Source of the DNA: Mycolicibacterium gadium
GTDB taxonomy: Bacteria; Actinomycetota; Actinomycetes; Mycobacteriales; Mycobacteriaceae
Assembly: GCF_010728925.1 (NCBI RefSeq)
Contig: NZ_AP022608.1
Span: 5,766,001 to 5,830,000, forward strand
Reading direction: 5' to 3'
DNA length: 64,000 nt
Under the pieces are notes generated by a model. The model was not told the DNA's origin and did not search any database. It saw only the letters and a program-made list of their open reading frames with translations. Position numbers and translations under genes: made by a program. Position 1 is the first letter of the stretch, and every line of letters starts with the position of its first letter. Positions 25,015 through 32,769 of this stretch are shown piece by piece.

Positions 25015-25649
25015 GCGCCGAAGAGAAGGACGTGCCCACCGCTGAGAAGAGCAGCGAGGCCGTTGAGATCACTGAGTCCGGCGAAGTCGCAGAGGAATCG
25101 AGCGGCGATATCGCGGAATCCCCCGAGGAGGACGCCGAGCCCGCGCGACGCGACCGCGGGATGATCCGCCGCAATATCGGCGCCATTCTCGTCGCGGCCG
25201 CACTGGTTGTCTCCGCGGGGGTCGCCGGCTGGCTGTACGTCTACCAATACCGAGTAGACCAGCAGATCAACGCGGACGCGGCGAACGTCGCACTGGAGGC
25301 CGCGAAGACCGGCACGATCGCTTTACTGTCGTACTCGCCGGACACGCTGGACAAGGACTTCGCGACAGCCAAGTCGAATCTGACCGGTGACTTCCTCTCG
25401 TACTACACGGATTTCACCGAAAAGATCGTGACGCCGGCCGCCAAGGAGAAACAGGTCAAAACCGTCGCCGCCGTCGTCAGGGCCGCGGTCTCCGAGATAC
25501 AGCCCGACTCCGCGACGGTGCTGCTGTTCATCAACCAAACGACCACCAGCAAAGAGAATCCGGACGGCGCGTTCGCGGCGAGTAGCGTCAAGGTCGGCCT
25601 GCAGAAGGTCGACGACCGTTGGCTGATCTCCGCGTTCGATCCGGTCTAG
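25011..25649 (+). CDS. Mce-associated membrane protein, second copy (Mas-like)
   Basis: A 212-residue protein with an acidic cytoplasmic N-terminus (about residues 1-45, many Glu and Ser), one membrane span (about 54-75, IGAILVAAALVVSAGVAGWLYV) and an extracytoplasmic domain with LLSYSPDTLDKDFATAKSNL. It parallels the preceding gene in architecture but lacks the long coiled coil. GTG 25011 overlaps the preceding stop by four bases. Pairs of such proteins commonly accompany Mce complexes, so these two probably form a unit serving the transporter at 2.5-12 kb. Confidence 0.88.
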   Translation: MSAEEKDVPTAEKSSEAVEITESGEVAEESSGDIAESPEEDAEPARRDRGMIRRNIGAILVAAALVVSAGVAGWLYVYQYRVDQQINADAANVALEAAKTGTIALLSYSPDTLDKDFATAKSNLTGDFLSYYTDFTEKIVTPAAKEKQVKTVAAVVRAAVSEIQPDSATVLLFINQTTTSKENPDGAFAASSVKVGLQKVDDRWLISAFDPV

Positions 25650-25662
25650 CGGCGCACCCGAC

Positions 25663-26358
25663 GTGGAGCTTTCGGTCGTTGTGCCGCTACCGGATTCGGT
25701 CGCGAGCAACCCGGCGGCCGCGTTCCTGCCGCTGGCAACTCAGCCACCCCTGGCTCGAATCGTCCGATCGATGCTCGGCGCCGTGGCCGAGCCTGACCGC
25801 GTCATCGTCGCCGCCGCGGTATCGCTTGCCGCTGACGTGCGCACCGCTCTTGCGTCCGAAGATCTGGCAGATGTGTGTGTCGAGCCGGTAGGTGGGTTGG
25901 CTCAGCGAGCCGACTGTCTCGGTGCGGCGCTGGAATACCTTCGGCGAGCGTCGTTCTCGACGAGCCATGTGCTCGTCCACGACATCGCCAGCCCGTTGGC
26001 GCCGGCCAACCTTGTCGCCCGTGTGGTCGAAGGTATGCGCGCTGGGGGCGCAGTCGTGATGCCGGCACTGGCGGTGACCGACAGCGTCAAGGCCGTCGAC
26101 GGAAGTGGGTCGATCACCGCCACCGTCGATCGGTCGGTGTTGCGCGCCGTCCAATATCCACGCGGTTTCACCGTCGACGCGTTGGCCGGACTGCTCGAAC
26201 GGGGCGCGTCCGAGGACTTCGACGAGATCGCGGCGGCCAACGATGCCGCGGTGCCGGTCACCTTCGTCGAAGGCGATCCCGATGCGTTCCGCGCCGAACT
26301 GCCCGAGGACGCGGAGTTCGTCGAGGCGATACTCGCGAGCCGGCCTAGCGGCGCGTGA
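25663..26358 (+). CDS. IspD-fold protein, degenerate cytidylyltransferase-like
   Basis: A 231-residue protein with the overall pattern of IspD (MEP cytidylyltransferase). The N-terminal nucleotide-binding AAGxGxR motif is replaced by PLPDSVASNPAAAF, HDAARP is changed to HDIASPL, and the lysine expected in the PK motif is not evident. Catalysis of the IspD reaction therefore looks unlikely; a binding or regulatory role is possible. It begins 13 bases after the second Mas-like gene, so it may belong to that operon. It overlaps the canonical IspD-like gene by 14 bases, tail to tail. Confidence 0.75.
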   Translation: MELSVVVPLPDSVASNPAAAFLPLATQPPLARIVRSMLGAVAEPDRVIVAAAVSLAADVRTALASEDLADVCVEPVGGLAQRADCLGAALEYLRRASFSTSHVLVHDIASPLAPANLVARVVEGMRAGGAVVMPALAVTDSVKAVDGSGSITATVDRSVLRAVQYPRGFTVDALAGLLERGASEDFDEIAAANDAAVPVTFVEGDPDAFRAELPEDAEFVEAILASRPSGA

Positions 26359-27058
26359 GAAGGCATTCGGCGACGGCGACGTCCGCGGCGTAGGTCACCT
26401 TGAGGTTGCGTTGCTCGCCGCGGAAGGTGCGGACCTCGAGATCGGAGAATGCCTCGACACACGACGATGTGTCGGTGCCCTCGAACGATTCGCGTTCGGC
26501 CGCGCGATACGCCTGCAACAGCGTCGCAGCGCGAAACGCCTGGGGGGTCTGGACGCGCACCAATGCTGCCGAGCCTCCCATCACTTCGACGTCATGGCCG
26601 TTGGTGCGAATCACATCCGCAATCGGTATTGCGGGGATGGCGCCACCGAACTCGCGGGCGACCGACAGTGCGGTGACGAACAATTCCGGTCCGGCGACCG
26701 GCCGGGCGGCGTCGTGGATGATGACGACGTCGACCGCCCCGGAGTCGATGTCGGCTGCCAGGTACCGCAGCACATTGGACTCCGACGCGTGCCTGGTGTC
26801 GCCGCCCTCGACGAACTCGACTGTGGCCGTTGGCACTTCCCGCTGCAGTGTATCTCTGGCCAATTCGTACTCTCCGCGCCGGAACACCAGCACGGTACGA
26901 GCGATCTCGGGCACTCGTGTCAGGGTGTCGATTGACCACGCCACCATGGAGCGGCCGGCGATCCGCAGGTAGGCCTTGTTACCGTCGGCGCCGACCCGGG
27001 TTCCCAGACCGGCTGCCAAGACGACGGCGACGGCGTCGGGGCCCCGCCTTGCGCTCAT
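26345..27058 (-). CDS. 2-C-methyl-D-erythritol 4-phosphate cytidylyltransferase-like protein (IspD family)
   Basis: A 237-residue nucleotidyltransferase with full IspD motifs: LAAGLGTRVGADGNKAYL at the N-terminus (CTP loop and Lys), IIHDAARPV in the middle, VQTPQAFR and TDTSSCVEA later. IspD couples MEP with CTP in isoprenoid synthesis. Mycobacteria normally keep ispD next to ispF and carD; none of those is here, so this may be a second paralogue with another sugar- or polyol-phosphate substrate. It converges with a degenerate relative, which suggests old duplication and divergence. Confidence 0.85.
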   Translation of the reverse strand: MSARRGPDAVAVVLAAGLGTRVGADGNKAYLRIAGRSMVAWSIDTLTRVPEIARTVLVFRRGEYELARDTLQREVPTATVEFVEGGDTRHASESNVLRYLAADIDSGAVDVVIIHDAARPVAGPELFVTALSVAREFGGAIPAIPIADVIRTNGHDVEVMGGSAALVRVQTPQAFRAATLLQAYRAAERESFEGTDTSSCVEAFSDLEVRTFRGEQRNLKVTYAADVAVAECLLTRR

Positions 27059-27111
27059 GCGTCACATCTTGTCACTGCGGACAACCGCATCGCGGTGCGC
27101 TGGTGCCCCGG

Positions 27112-27555
27112 TCAGTTCGCGAGGTCGAAAGCGTGGCGCACCTTCGTCGGTCTGACGCGGACGACGAGCTCGCCGGGCACCCCATTGCGACGCCCGTACT
27201 CCTCTGCCCGATCCGCGCCCATATAGCGGCCACCGGTGCGGGTGGCGATGTCGAGTAGGTCCTGGGGATCCTCGCTGATCTGCGCGATGCCTTGGATCTG
27301 GACGAAGGAATACGGCGGATGCGGGTCGTCGACGCACATCACGACCCGCGGATCACGAGCGATGGCTCGACCCTTGGCGGTGTCCTTGCCGGTGTTGAAG
27401 GCCAGCTCGCCCTTGTCCACGACAAACCAGACCGGCGCCACCAGAGGTCGACCGTCGGAGGCCAGGTACCCCAACATGCCCGTGCGGGTTCCCTCGGAGA
27501 GAAATGCGGCGATGTCGTCGGAAAGTTGATCCACCCACTCCACGGTAGGACGCAC
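27112..27555 (-). CDS. PPOX-class flavin/F420-dependent oxidoreductase
   Basis: A 147-residue split-barrel protein of the pyridoxamine 5'-phosphate oxidase-like superfamily. The pattern GMLGYLASDGRPLVAPVWFVVDKGELAFNTG, then KGRAIARDPRVVMCVDDPHPPYSFVQIQG is typical of mycobacterial members, many of which bind F420 or FMN. GTG 27555 gives the usual N-terminal length. Neighbours do not reveal a substrate. It is downstream of, and in the same orientation as, the SARP-like gene and the 38-residue membrane peptide, 18 bases after the latter. Confidence 0.88.
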   Translation of the reverse strand: MRPTVEWVDQLSDDIAAFLSEGTRTGMLGYLASDGRPLVAPVWFVVDKGELAFNTGKDTAKGRAIARDPRVVMCVDDPHPPYSFVQIQGIAQISEDPQDLLDIATRTGGRYMGADRAEEYGRRNGVPGELVVRVRPTKVRHAFDLAN

Positions 27556-27573
27556 CCGCTCCGCGGTCGACCG

Positions 27574-27690
27574 TCAGTCTTCTGCATGCCGGTCGTGGTC
27601 CCACCGCTCCAGGCGTGCCTGCAGGCTGTAGAGGCCGACCGCGGCGAGCGGAATGCAGACCGAGATGCCCACCACCCAGAACGCGTTCAT
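27574..27690 (-). CDS. Small single-pass membrane protein (38 residues)
   Basis: A short gene whose ATG (27690) overlaps the stop of the upstream regulator as ATGA. The product has one hydrophobic segment (about residues 4-21, FWVVGISVCIPLAAVGLY) and a charged C-terminus ending in WDHDRHAED. The overlap and the clean membrane-peptide composition support a real translated gene. Function is unknown; it may anchor or modulate the regulator or the neighbouring oxidoreductase. Confidence 0.65.
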   Translation of the reverse strand: MNAFWVVGISVCIPLAAVGLYSLQARLERWDHDRHAED

Positions 27691-28187
27691 GATGTCCTCG
27701 GTTCGGCGGCGCACCGGTCGGCGATCAGCTGCAGCGCCGTCTTGCGCTTGAGGTGGTAGTGGTCGCGATCGCTGATGACCCACTGCTCGAACCACCGGTC
27801 GAGGAGGTCGCCCGCTCGAAGCAGCGGAAGCAAGTCGGCCATCAGCTGTGCGTCGGCATCGCCGTCGAGCAACTGCTCGGTGAGATCGACCGAGTGGTGG
27901 AAATCGACGTAGACGTCCTCAGAGAGCTGAAGGTATTGCGGATCCACCAGCAGCAGGGGCGCGGCGCCGACGGGCCGCAGGCGCCACAGCGCCGATCGCA
28001 GGCTCGCGACGGCTTTGGGGATATGGACGTTTGGCCAGAGCTTGGCGCACACCCAGAGGCGGTGCACAGGTTTGCGCTTCATCGCGACGAGCGCGACGAG
28101 CCGTTGAGAGGCCGGAGGCAGCGTGACGTGCCGATCTCCGTGGTACACCGCGAAGTCGCCGAGCAGGCTCACTGAGAACTGGTCCAC
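27687..28187 (-). CDS. SARP-like transcriptional regulator with short C-terminal part
   Basis: A 166-residue protein with an OmpR/SARP-type winged helix in residues about 5-80 (FSVSLLGDFAVYHGDRHVTLPP, then LWPNVHIPKAVASLRSALWRLR) followed by about 85 residues resembling the start of a bacterial transcriptional activator domain. Full SARPs are about 270 residues, so this is a short form. GTG 28187 is the start. It is divergent from the ltrA-like gene and translationally coupled to a 38-residue membrane protein. Confidence 0.82.
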   Translation of the reverse strand: MDQFSVSLLGDFAVYHGDRHVTLPPASQRLVALVAMKRKPVHRLWVCAKLWPNVHIPKAVASLRSALWRLRPVGAAPLLLVDPQYLQLSEDVYVDFHHSVDLTEQLLDGDADAQLMADLLPLLRAGDLLDRWFEQWVISDRDHYHLKRKTALQLIADRCAAEPRTS

Positions 28188-28293
28188 GTTTCGATCGTGG
28201 ATCCCGGTACCCGCCAGGGCGTGAGTAGTGCGCTACTCCATATCTCACCGATGTCGTGCGGTGCCCCGCCAACGGATGCGGTGAAATGTAGCC

Positions 28294-29558
28294 ATGAGCG
28301 ACGAGCAGCAACCGATCACGATCCAGCACCGGGTCCGACGGATGGCCGGTCGGGATCCCGATGAAATGCATCGGTCCGCTACGCCGCTCGAGCTGCTGTT
28401 CGACCTGACGTTCGTCATCGCGTTCGGCATCGCCGCCAACGAGTTCGCTCACATGCTGGCCGAGAACCACGTCGTCGCGGGTCTGCTGGGGTTCGTGCTC
28501 GCCACGTTCGCGGTGTGCTGGGCCTGGATCAACTTCAGCTGGTTCGCCTCTGCCTACGACACCGACGACTGGGTTTACCGGCTGATGACGATGCTGCAGA
28601 TGGTCGGCGTCGTCATCACATGGCGCTCGGTTTCCCGCCGATGTTCGCCTCGATCGAACACGGTGAGTACGTCGACAGCCGGGTGATGGTGGCGGGCTAC
28701 GTGATCATGCGAATCGCGTTGGTAGGGCAGTGGTTGCGAGCGGCCAAGCAGGACCCGGCACGGCGTTCGGCCTGCCTCACGTACGCGCTGTGGGTCACCG
28801 TGGCGCAGTTCGGCTGGATCGCCGGCGCGCTGGTGCACAAGTCGATCCCGGTGACGTTCGCCATGGTGGCGGTGCTGATCGGAGTGGAGACGCTGGGGCC
28901 GATCATCGCCGAATACCGCGCCGGGGGCACCCCATGGCACGCCCATCACATCGCCGAACGCTACGGCCTGCTGGCGATCATCGCGCTCGGCGAGGGTGTA
29001 GTCGGGACGGTGGCGTCGCTGTCGGCCGTGGTCAGTGCGCAGGGCTGGTCGTACGACGCCGCGTTCGTGGTGGTGGCCGGCATCGGGCTGACGTTCGGGA
29101 TGTGGTGGTCGTACTTCGTGGTGCCACAGGCGGAGTTGTTGCGTGTGCACCGCGAGAGGTCGTTCTGGTTCGGCTACCTGCCGATCGTGATGTTCGGCGC
29201 GATCGTGGCGACGGGTGCCGGTTTGCATGTCGCCGCGTATTACATCGAGCATCACTCCAAGTTGAGTTCCGTTGAGACGGTCTTGGCCGTGGCGCTGCCG
29301 GTGGGGTTGTACGTCATTTCGATCTACACGCTCTATTTCGTGATCGTCCGGAAGATTGCGTTGTTCCACCTCGTGCTTCTGGTCATCACAGCGGCAGTGC
29401 TCGGGGTTGCGGTGTGGTTGGCGGCGGCGGGCTTCTCGATGGCGAACTGCCTTCTGGTCGTCACGCTGGCTCCCCTGGTAACGGTGATCGGCTATGAGGT
29501 TGCCGGCCATCGACATGCCGCCGCGGACATCGCCAAGGCGCTGAAAAACGACCGCTAG
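28294..29558 (+). pseudogene. Low temperature requirement A (LtrA)-like membrane protein, frameshifted
   Basis: Two frames together make one LtrA family membrane protein. The first (ATG 28294) encodes TPLELLFDLTFVIAFGIAAN and continues to ...LQMVGVVI at base 28617. From 28620 the next frame continues with MALGFPPMFASIEHGEY to 29558, with HHIAERYGLLAIIALGEGVVG as in the family. One base is missing between 28617 and 28620 relative to an intact gene, so the first frame runs into unrelated sequence and stops at 28686. Either the gene is inactivated or the sequence has a single-base error. Its stop abuts that of the convergent MFS gene. Confidence 0.85.
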
Positions 29559-30854
29559 CTAGCGGGGTTTCGCGGCGTGCGGCTCGAACCCCTCGATCAG
29601 CATCCGTCCCGTAGCAAGCTGTGGGCCCACGTTCTCCGCCCGCATCACGGCGCGTGCCTTGCGGCGGGTGATGAGGATGCCCACCACCGCAAGCGCCCAG
29701 ATGGCGTACTGAACCGTCCACGCCAACCGAAACGACTCGAACGAGATGTCGCCGACCGCGTCGAGGATGACGCCCATGAACTGCATGACCAACAGCGACG
29801 CGATGAAACCACCCATGTTGACCATGCCCGACGCGGTGCCGAGCGTAGCCCCCGGATTGAAGGTTCGGGCGAAGTCGAACCCGACCATCGATCCGGGGCC
29901 GCCTACCGAAATGACCACCACGAGCACCACCAGTAGCCACAGCGGCGCCCGGTCGGGCAGCGCCAACACCACGGACCAGACGATGGCGTTGCTGGCGATG
30001 ATGCACAGCACCAGCCGCGACCTGCGGTTCGGATGACGTCCGGTGAAGATGCCGACCAGAATGCCGGAGGAGATCGCGGCAACCACCGACAGAGTCAGCA
30101 GGGTGCCTGCGATGGTTGCCGAAAGACCCTGAGCCACAGTCAGATACGGCACACCCCACATCAGTGCAAACACCGTCACCGAGAACTGCGTGCCCATATG
30201 TGTGAAGAAGCCCAACCGGGTCCCCGGTCGCAGCCACACCGTTTTCACGCTGACCAGCGTTTCGCGCAGCGACGTGGCTTCGGCTTCCACCATGCGGCCC
30301 CCGGGAGTGTCCTGGACCAGCAGCATGGTGAGCACGATCGACAGCACTCCCAGTGCGGCCACCGAGACGTAGGCGGTGGTCCAGCCCGAGCCGGCGAGCA
30401 GGGCGAAGAACGGGATGGCGGACAGCACCTGGCCGAGCTGGCCGCAGATCCCGGTCAGCTGCGTGACAAGCGGCACCTGCCGGGGGCTGAACCAATGCGG
30501 AACCAGGCGCAGTACCGAGATGAAGGTGAACGCGTCACCCAGTCCCACAACCGCACGCGCACCGATGGCGACCGGCAGGGATTCGGTGAACGCCAACGCC
30601 AGTTGGCCCGACGCCATCAGGGTGGCACCCGCAACGATCAGCGTTTTGGAACCGAACCGATCGAGCAGTAGCCCGGCCGGAACCTGCGCGCCCGCGTAAA
30701 CGACGACCTGCAGCACCACAAACGCTGACAAGAGGGTGGGGCTTGCTGTGAATCGGTCGGCCGCGTCAAGGCCGGAAACCCCGAGCGTGGTGCGGTCGAG
30801 AACGGCGACGATATAGGCGAAGAGTCCGGTGGTCCACACGATCCAGGGACGCAC
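29559..30854 (-). CDS. MFS transporter
   Basis: A 431-residue major facilitator with about 12 hydrophobic segments. The loop after helix 2 reads LLDRFGSKTLIVAG, a variant of the family's GxLxDRxGrR motif, and a second copy is around GRHPNRRSR. The first helix, WIVWTTGLFAYIVAVLDRTTLGVSGLDAADRF, is like that of organic-acid and sugar-acid porters, but the substrate is not readable. GTG 30854 is the start. Over 300 bases separate it from the divergent MerR gene. Confidence 0.9.
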   Translation of the reverse strand: MRPWIVWTTGLFAYIVAVLDRTTLGVSGLDAADRFTASPTLLSAFVVLQVVVYAGAQVPAGLLLDRFGSKTLIVAGATLMASGQLALAFTESLPVAIGARAVVGLGDAFTFISVLRLVPHWFSPRQVPLVTQLTGICGQLGQVLSAIPFFALLAGSGWTTAYVSVAALGVLSIVLTMLLVQDTPGGRMVEAEATSLRETLVSVKTVWLRPGTRLGFFTHMGTQFSVTVFALMWGVPYLTVAQGLSATIAGTLLTLSVVAAISSGILVGIFTGRHPNRRSRLVLCIIASNAIVWSVVLALPDRAPLWLLVVLVVVISVGGPGSMVGFDFARTFNPGATLGTASGMVNMGGFIASLLVMQFMGVILDAVGDISFESFRLAWTVQYAIWALAVVGILITRRKARAVMRAENVGPQLATGRMLIEGFEPHAAKPR

Positions 30855-31187
30855 GCCGAAACCTCACTACCGCCGATTTGTCTTAATGTCTGCCAAATTC
30901 ATCCTCCCGCAACGACAGCTCAGGAAGCCAATCGGTCAGCGGTGAAATCACTCACCCGATCGGCCAACCTCGCCTGACAAAGTTGGCTACGGATGTGTAT
31001 TCAAATATGTCTGAAAATTACCACAGCGGTAAATATGCAGATAACAGCCCGCTATGGCATTAGCTGGATGCTCGTTTCATTGTTAGCTAACCATTCGCTA
31101 AATCTGCATGGGCGCGCTAGAGTGGAGTGATGAACCGTCGCGGTCCACGGCTACTCCGCGCCCCGATGTCGATCGGGGCGCGTTTCG
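30855..31187. other. AT-richer divergent promoter region
   Basis: About 330 bases between MFS and MerR genes, visibly poorer in GC than the surroundings. It contains the inverted repeat TTACC-acagc-GGTAA (31018-31032), the 10-bp palindrome GTTAGCTAAC (31082-31091), a 21-codon open frame (31130-31195) and a perfect hairpin (31157-31182). No larger gene is supported. Confidence 0.6.
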
Positions 31188-31195
31188 TTGGCTGA
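31130..31195 (+). CDS. Possible 21-residue leader peptide of the MerR gene
   Basis: ATG 31130 follows GGAG (31124-31127) and opens a 21-codon frame (MNRRGPRLLRAPMSIGARFV...) whose TGA lies just inside the MerR gene, overlapping its TTG start by eight bases. Arg-rich, with no recognisable domain. Translation through it would melt the hairpin at 31157-31182. It may couple translation or be chance. Confidence 0.35.
   Translation: MNRRGPRLLRAPMSIGARFVG
31157..31182 (+). promoter_or_regulatory. Perfect hairpin directly before the MerR start
   Basis: An 11-bp stem (CGCGCCCCGAT pairs with ATCGGGGCGCG) with loop GTCG ends five bases before the TTG start codon. Its right arm contains the only G-rich stretch that could act as ribosome binding site, so folding would hide it. 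Confidence 0.55.
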
Positions 31196-31982
31196 GTACC
31201 GTCTCGAAGAACTCGCGCGGATATCCGGCGTCAGTGCCCGCAATATCCGCGCCTACCGCGAACGCGGACTGCTCGACGCGCCCCGGCGCGTCGGCCGTTC
31301 GGCGTTCTACGACGACTACCACCTGTCGCAGTTGCGCACCATCAACCAGCTGCTTCGCCGCGGCTTCAACTCCGCCCACATCGCCGAGTTCTTTGCGAGC
31401 ATGCGCCAAGGCGCCGATCTGGCCGACATCCTGGGTATCCAGCGCGCCCTGTTAGGGCCCACGCCGAACGACGTATCCCCATCCGACGCGGACGATGAGC
31501 GGACTTCAGACGGTGAGCCGATCCCGGGGCCCCGTGCCGTCCGCATCGATCCCGACAGTGAGGCGGCGCGAAAGTTGATCGAACTCGGCTTCGCCGAGGC
31601 GCGCGCCGACAGCGTCGTCGTCATCGACCCGTCGATCGCCGAGATCCTGGGCCGCACTTCCGATCAGCTGCTCTACGTCCGCGCGCTGCTGCGAATCTAC
31701 GAGTCGTCCCGGGACGCGGCCGATGGACTGGTCAGCGGCTTCGTCCGGACGCTTGGTGATTCCGTCGAGGCGAAGTTCGGGAAGGACCATCGGCCCAAGC
31801 CGCTCGAGCTCGACGAAATGGGGCAGATGGCCAGGGACTACCGCGAGCTATGGGGCCACGTCTTGTCGATTCGCATGGAGGAGTCGCTGCGGCGGCAATT
31901 GGAGACGGCCGCGACTGGCCACCCAGCCGGCGGCTTACTGAGTGAGCTGCTGCGCCGGTGTGCCGGCACTACACCCGGCTGA
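31188..31982 (+). CDS. MerR-family transcriptional regulator
   Basis: A 264-residue regulator. The N-terminal winged helix-turn-helix (YRLEELARISGVSARNIRAYRERGLLDAP...) covers residues about 3-70; the long C-terminal part has no metal-binding cysteines and carries no motif naming a ligand. No ATG or GTG occurs in frame before the domain, so TTG 31188 is the likely start; a stop at 31131 closes the frame upstream. Its last 14 bases overlap the convergent potC-like gene. The neighbouring polyamine transporter or MFS gene may be its target. Confidence 0.88.
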   Translation: MAEYRLEELARISGVSARNIRAYRERGLLDAPRRVGRSAFYDDYHLSQLRTINQLLRRGFNSAHIAEFFASMRQGADLADILGIQRALLGPTPNDVSPSDADDERTSDGEPIPGPRAVRIDPDSEAARKLIELGFAEARADSVVVIDPSIAEILGRTSDQLLYVRALLRIYESSRDAADGLVSGFVRTLGDSVEAKFGKDHRPKPLELDEMGQMARDYRELWGHVLSIRMEESLRRQLETAATGHPAGGLLSELLRRCAGTTPG

Positions 31983-32769
31983 CGGCGGGATCTCCGCCGA
32001 AGCGCTGCGCCAGCCACACCGGAATTATTGCGACAATGGTCAGTGCGGCGGCAACGACATTGATCACGGGTGCCTGGTTGGGGCGGAACAGGTTTCCGAA
32101 AATCCAGATCGGGAGTGTCTGGACGGTCGGGCCTGCCGTGAACGTCGTGACGACGATCTCGTCGAAGGACAGGGCGAACGCCAGCACCGCACCCGCGACC
32201 ACCGAACCCCGCATCATCGGGAAGGTCACGTAACGGAAGGTCTGCCACGGCGACGCGCCGAGGTCGGCCGAGGCGTCTTCCAGGCTCCTTCCCATCCGCC
32301 GCAGCCGCGCCTGAGTGTTGTTGAAGACGATCACGATGCAGAACGTCGCGTGCCCGATGATGACGGTGGCCATGCCCAGAGAGATGCCGAGTGCGGATGT
32401 GAAGGTCGCATTCAATGCAATACCGGTGACGATCCCCGGCAGCGTGATCGGTAGTACCACAAGCAGACTCACCACATGCTTGCCGAAGAAGTCGTAACGC
32501 TGCACTGCAACCGCTGCCATCGTGCCCAGCACCAGCGCGATGACCGTTGCGCCGAGACCGACGACAGCCGAGTTCACGAGTGACTGCCACATGCCGTGGC
32601 TGTTCCAGGCGTCCGACCACCAGTGCAGCGTGAATCCCGTCGGGGGAAAAGCGAATGTGCGGGAGGTGTTGAACGCATTGATCACCACAAGGAGCAGTGG
32701 TGCATAGAGGAACAGCAACACGACCAGCGTCCAACCCCGGACGAGGCGGCGGGCGGTGTTCGACAGCAT
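31969..32769 (-). CDS. potC: Polyamine ABC transporter permease (PotC-like)
   Basis: Inner-membrane permease of a spermidine/putrescine-type ABC importer, 266 residues with six hydrophobic segments. The EAA loop that docks the ATPase is EDASADLGASPWQTFRYVTFPMM (about residues 143-165). It starts at the last base of the preceding permease gene (shared position 32769), completing an A-D-B-C order on the minus strand. Substrate preference rests on family resemblance of all four subunits. Confidence 0.92.
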   Translation of the reverse strand: MLSNTARRLVRGWTLVVLLFLYAPLLLVVINAFNTSRTFAFPPTGFTLHWWSDAWNSHGMWQSLVNSAVVGLGATVIALVLGTMAAVAVQRYDFFGKHVVSLLVVLPITLPGIVTGIALNATFTSALGISLGMATVIIGHATFCIVIVFNNTQARLRRMGRSLEDASADLGASPWQTFRYVTFPMMRGSVVAGAVLAFALSFDEIVVTTFTAGPTVQTLPIWIFGNLFRPNQAPVINVVAAALTIVAIIPVWLAQRFGGDPAVSRV

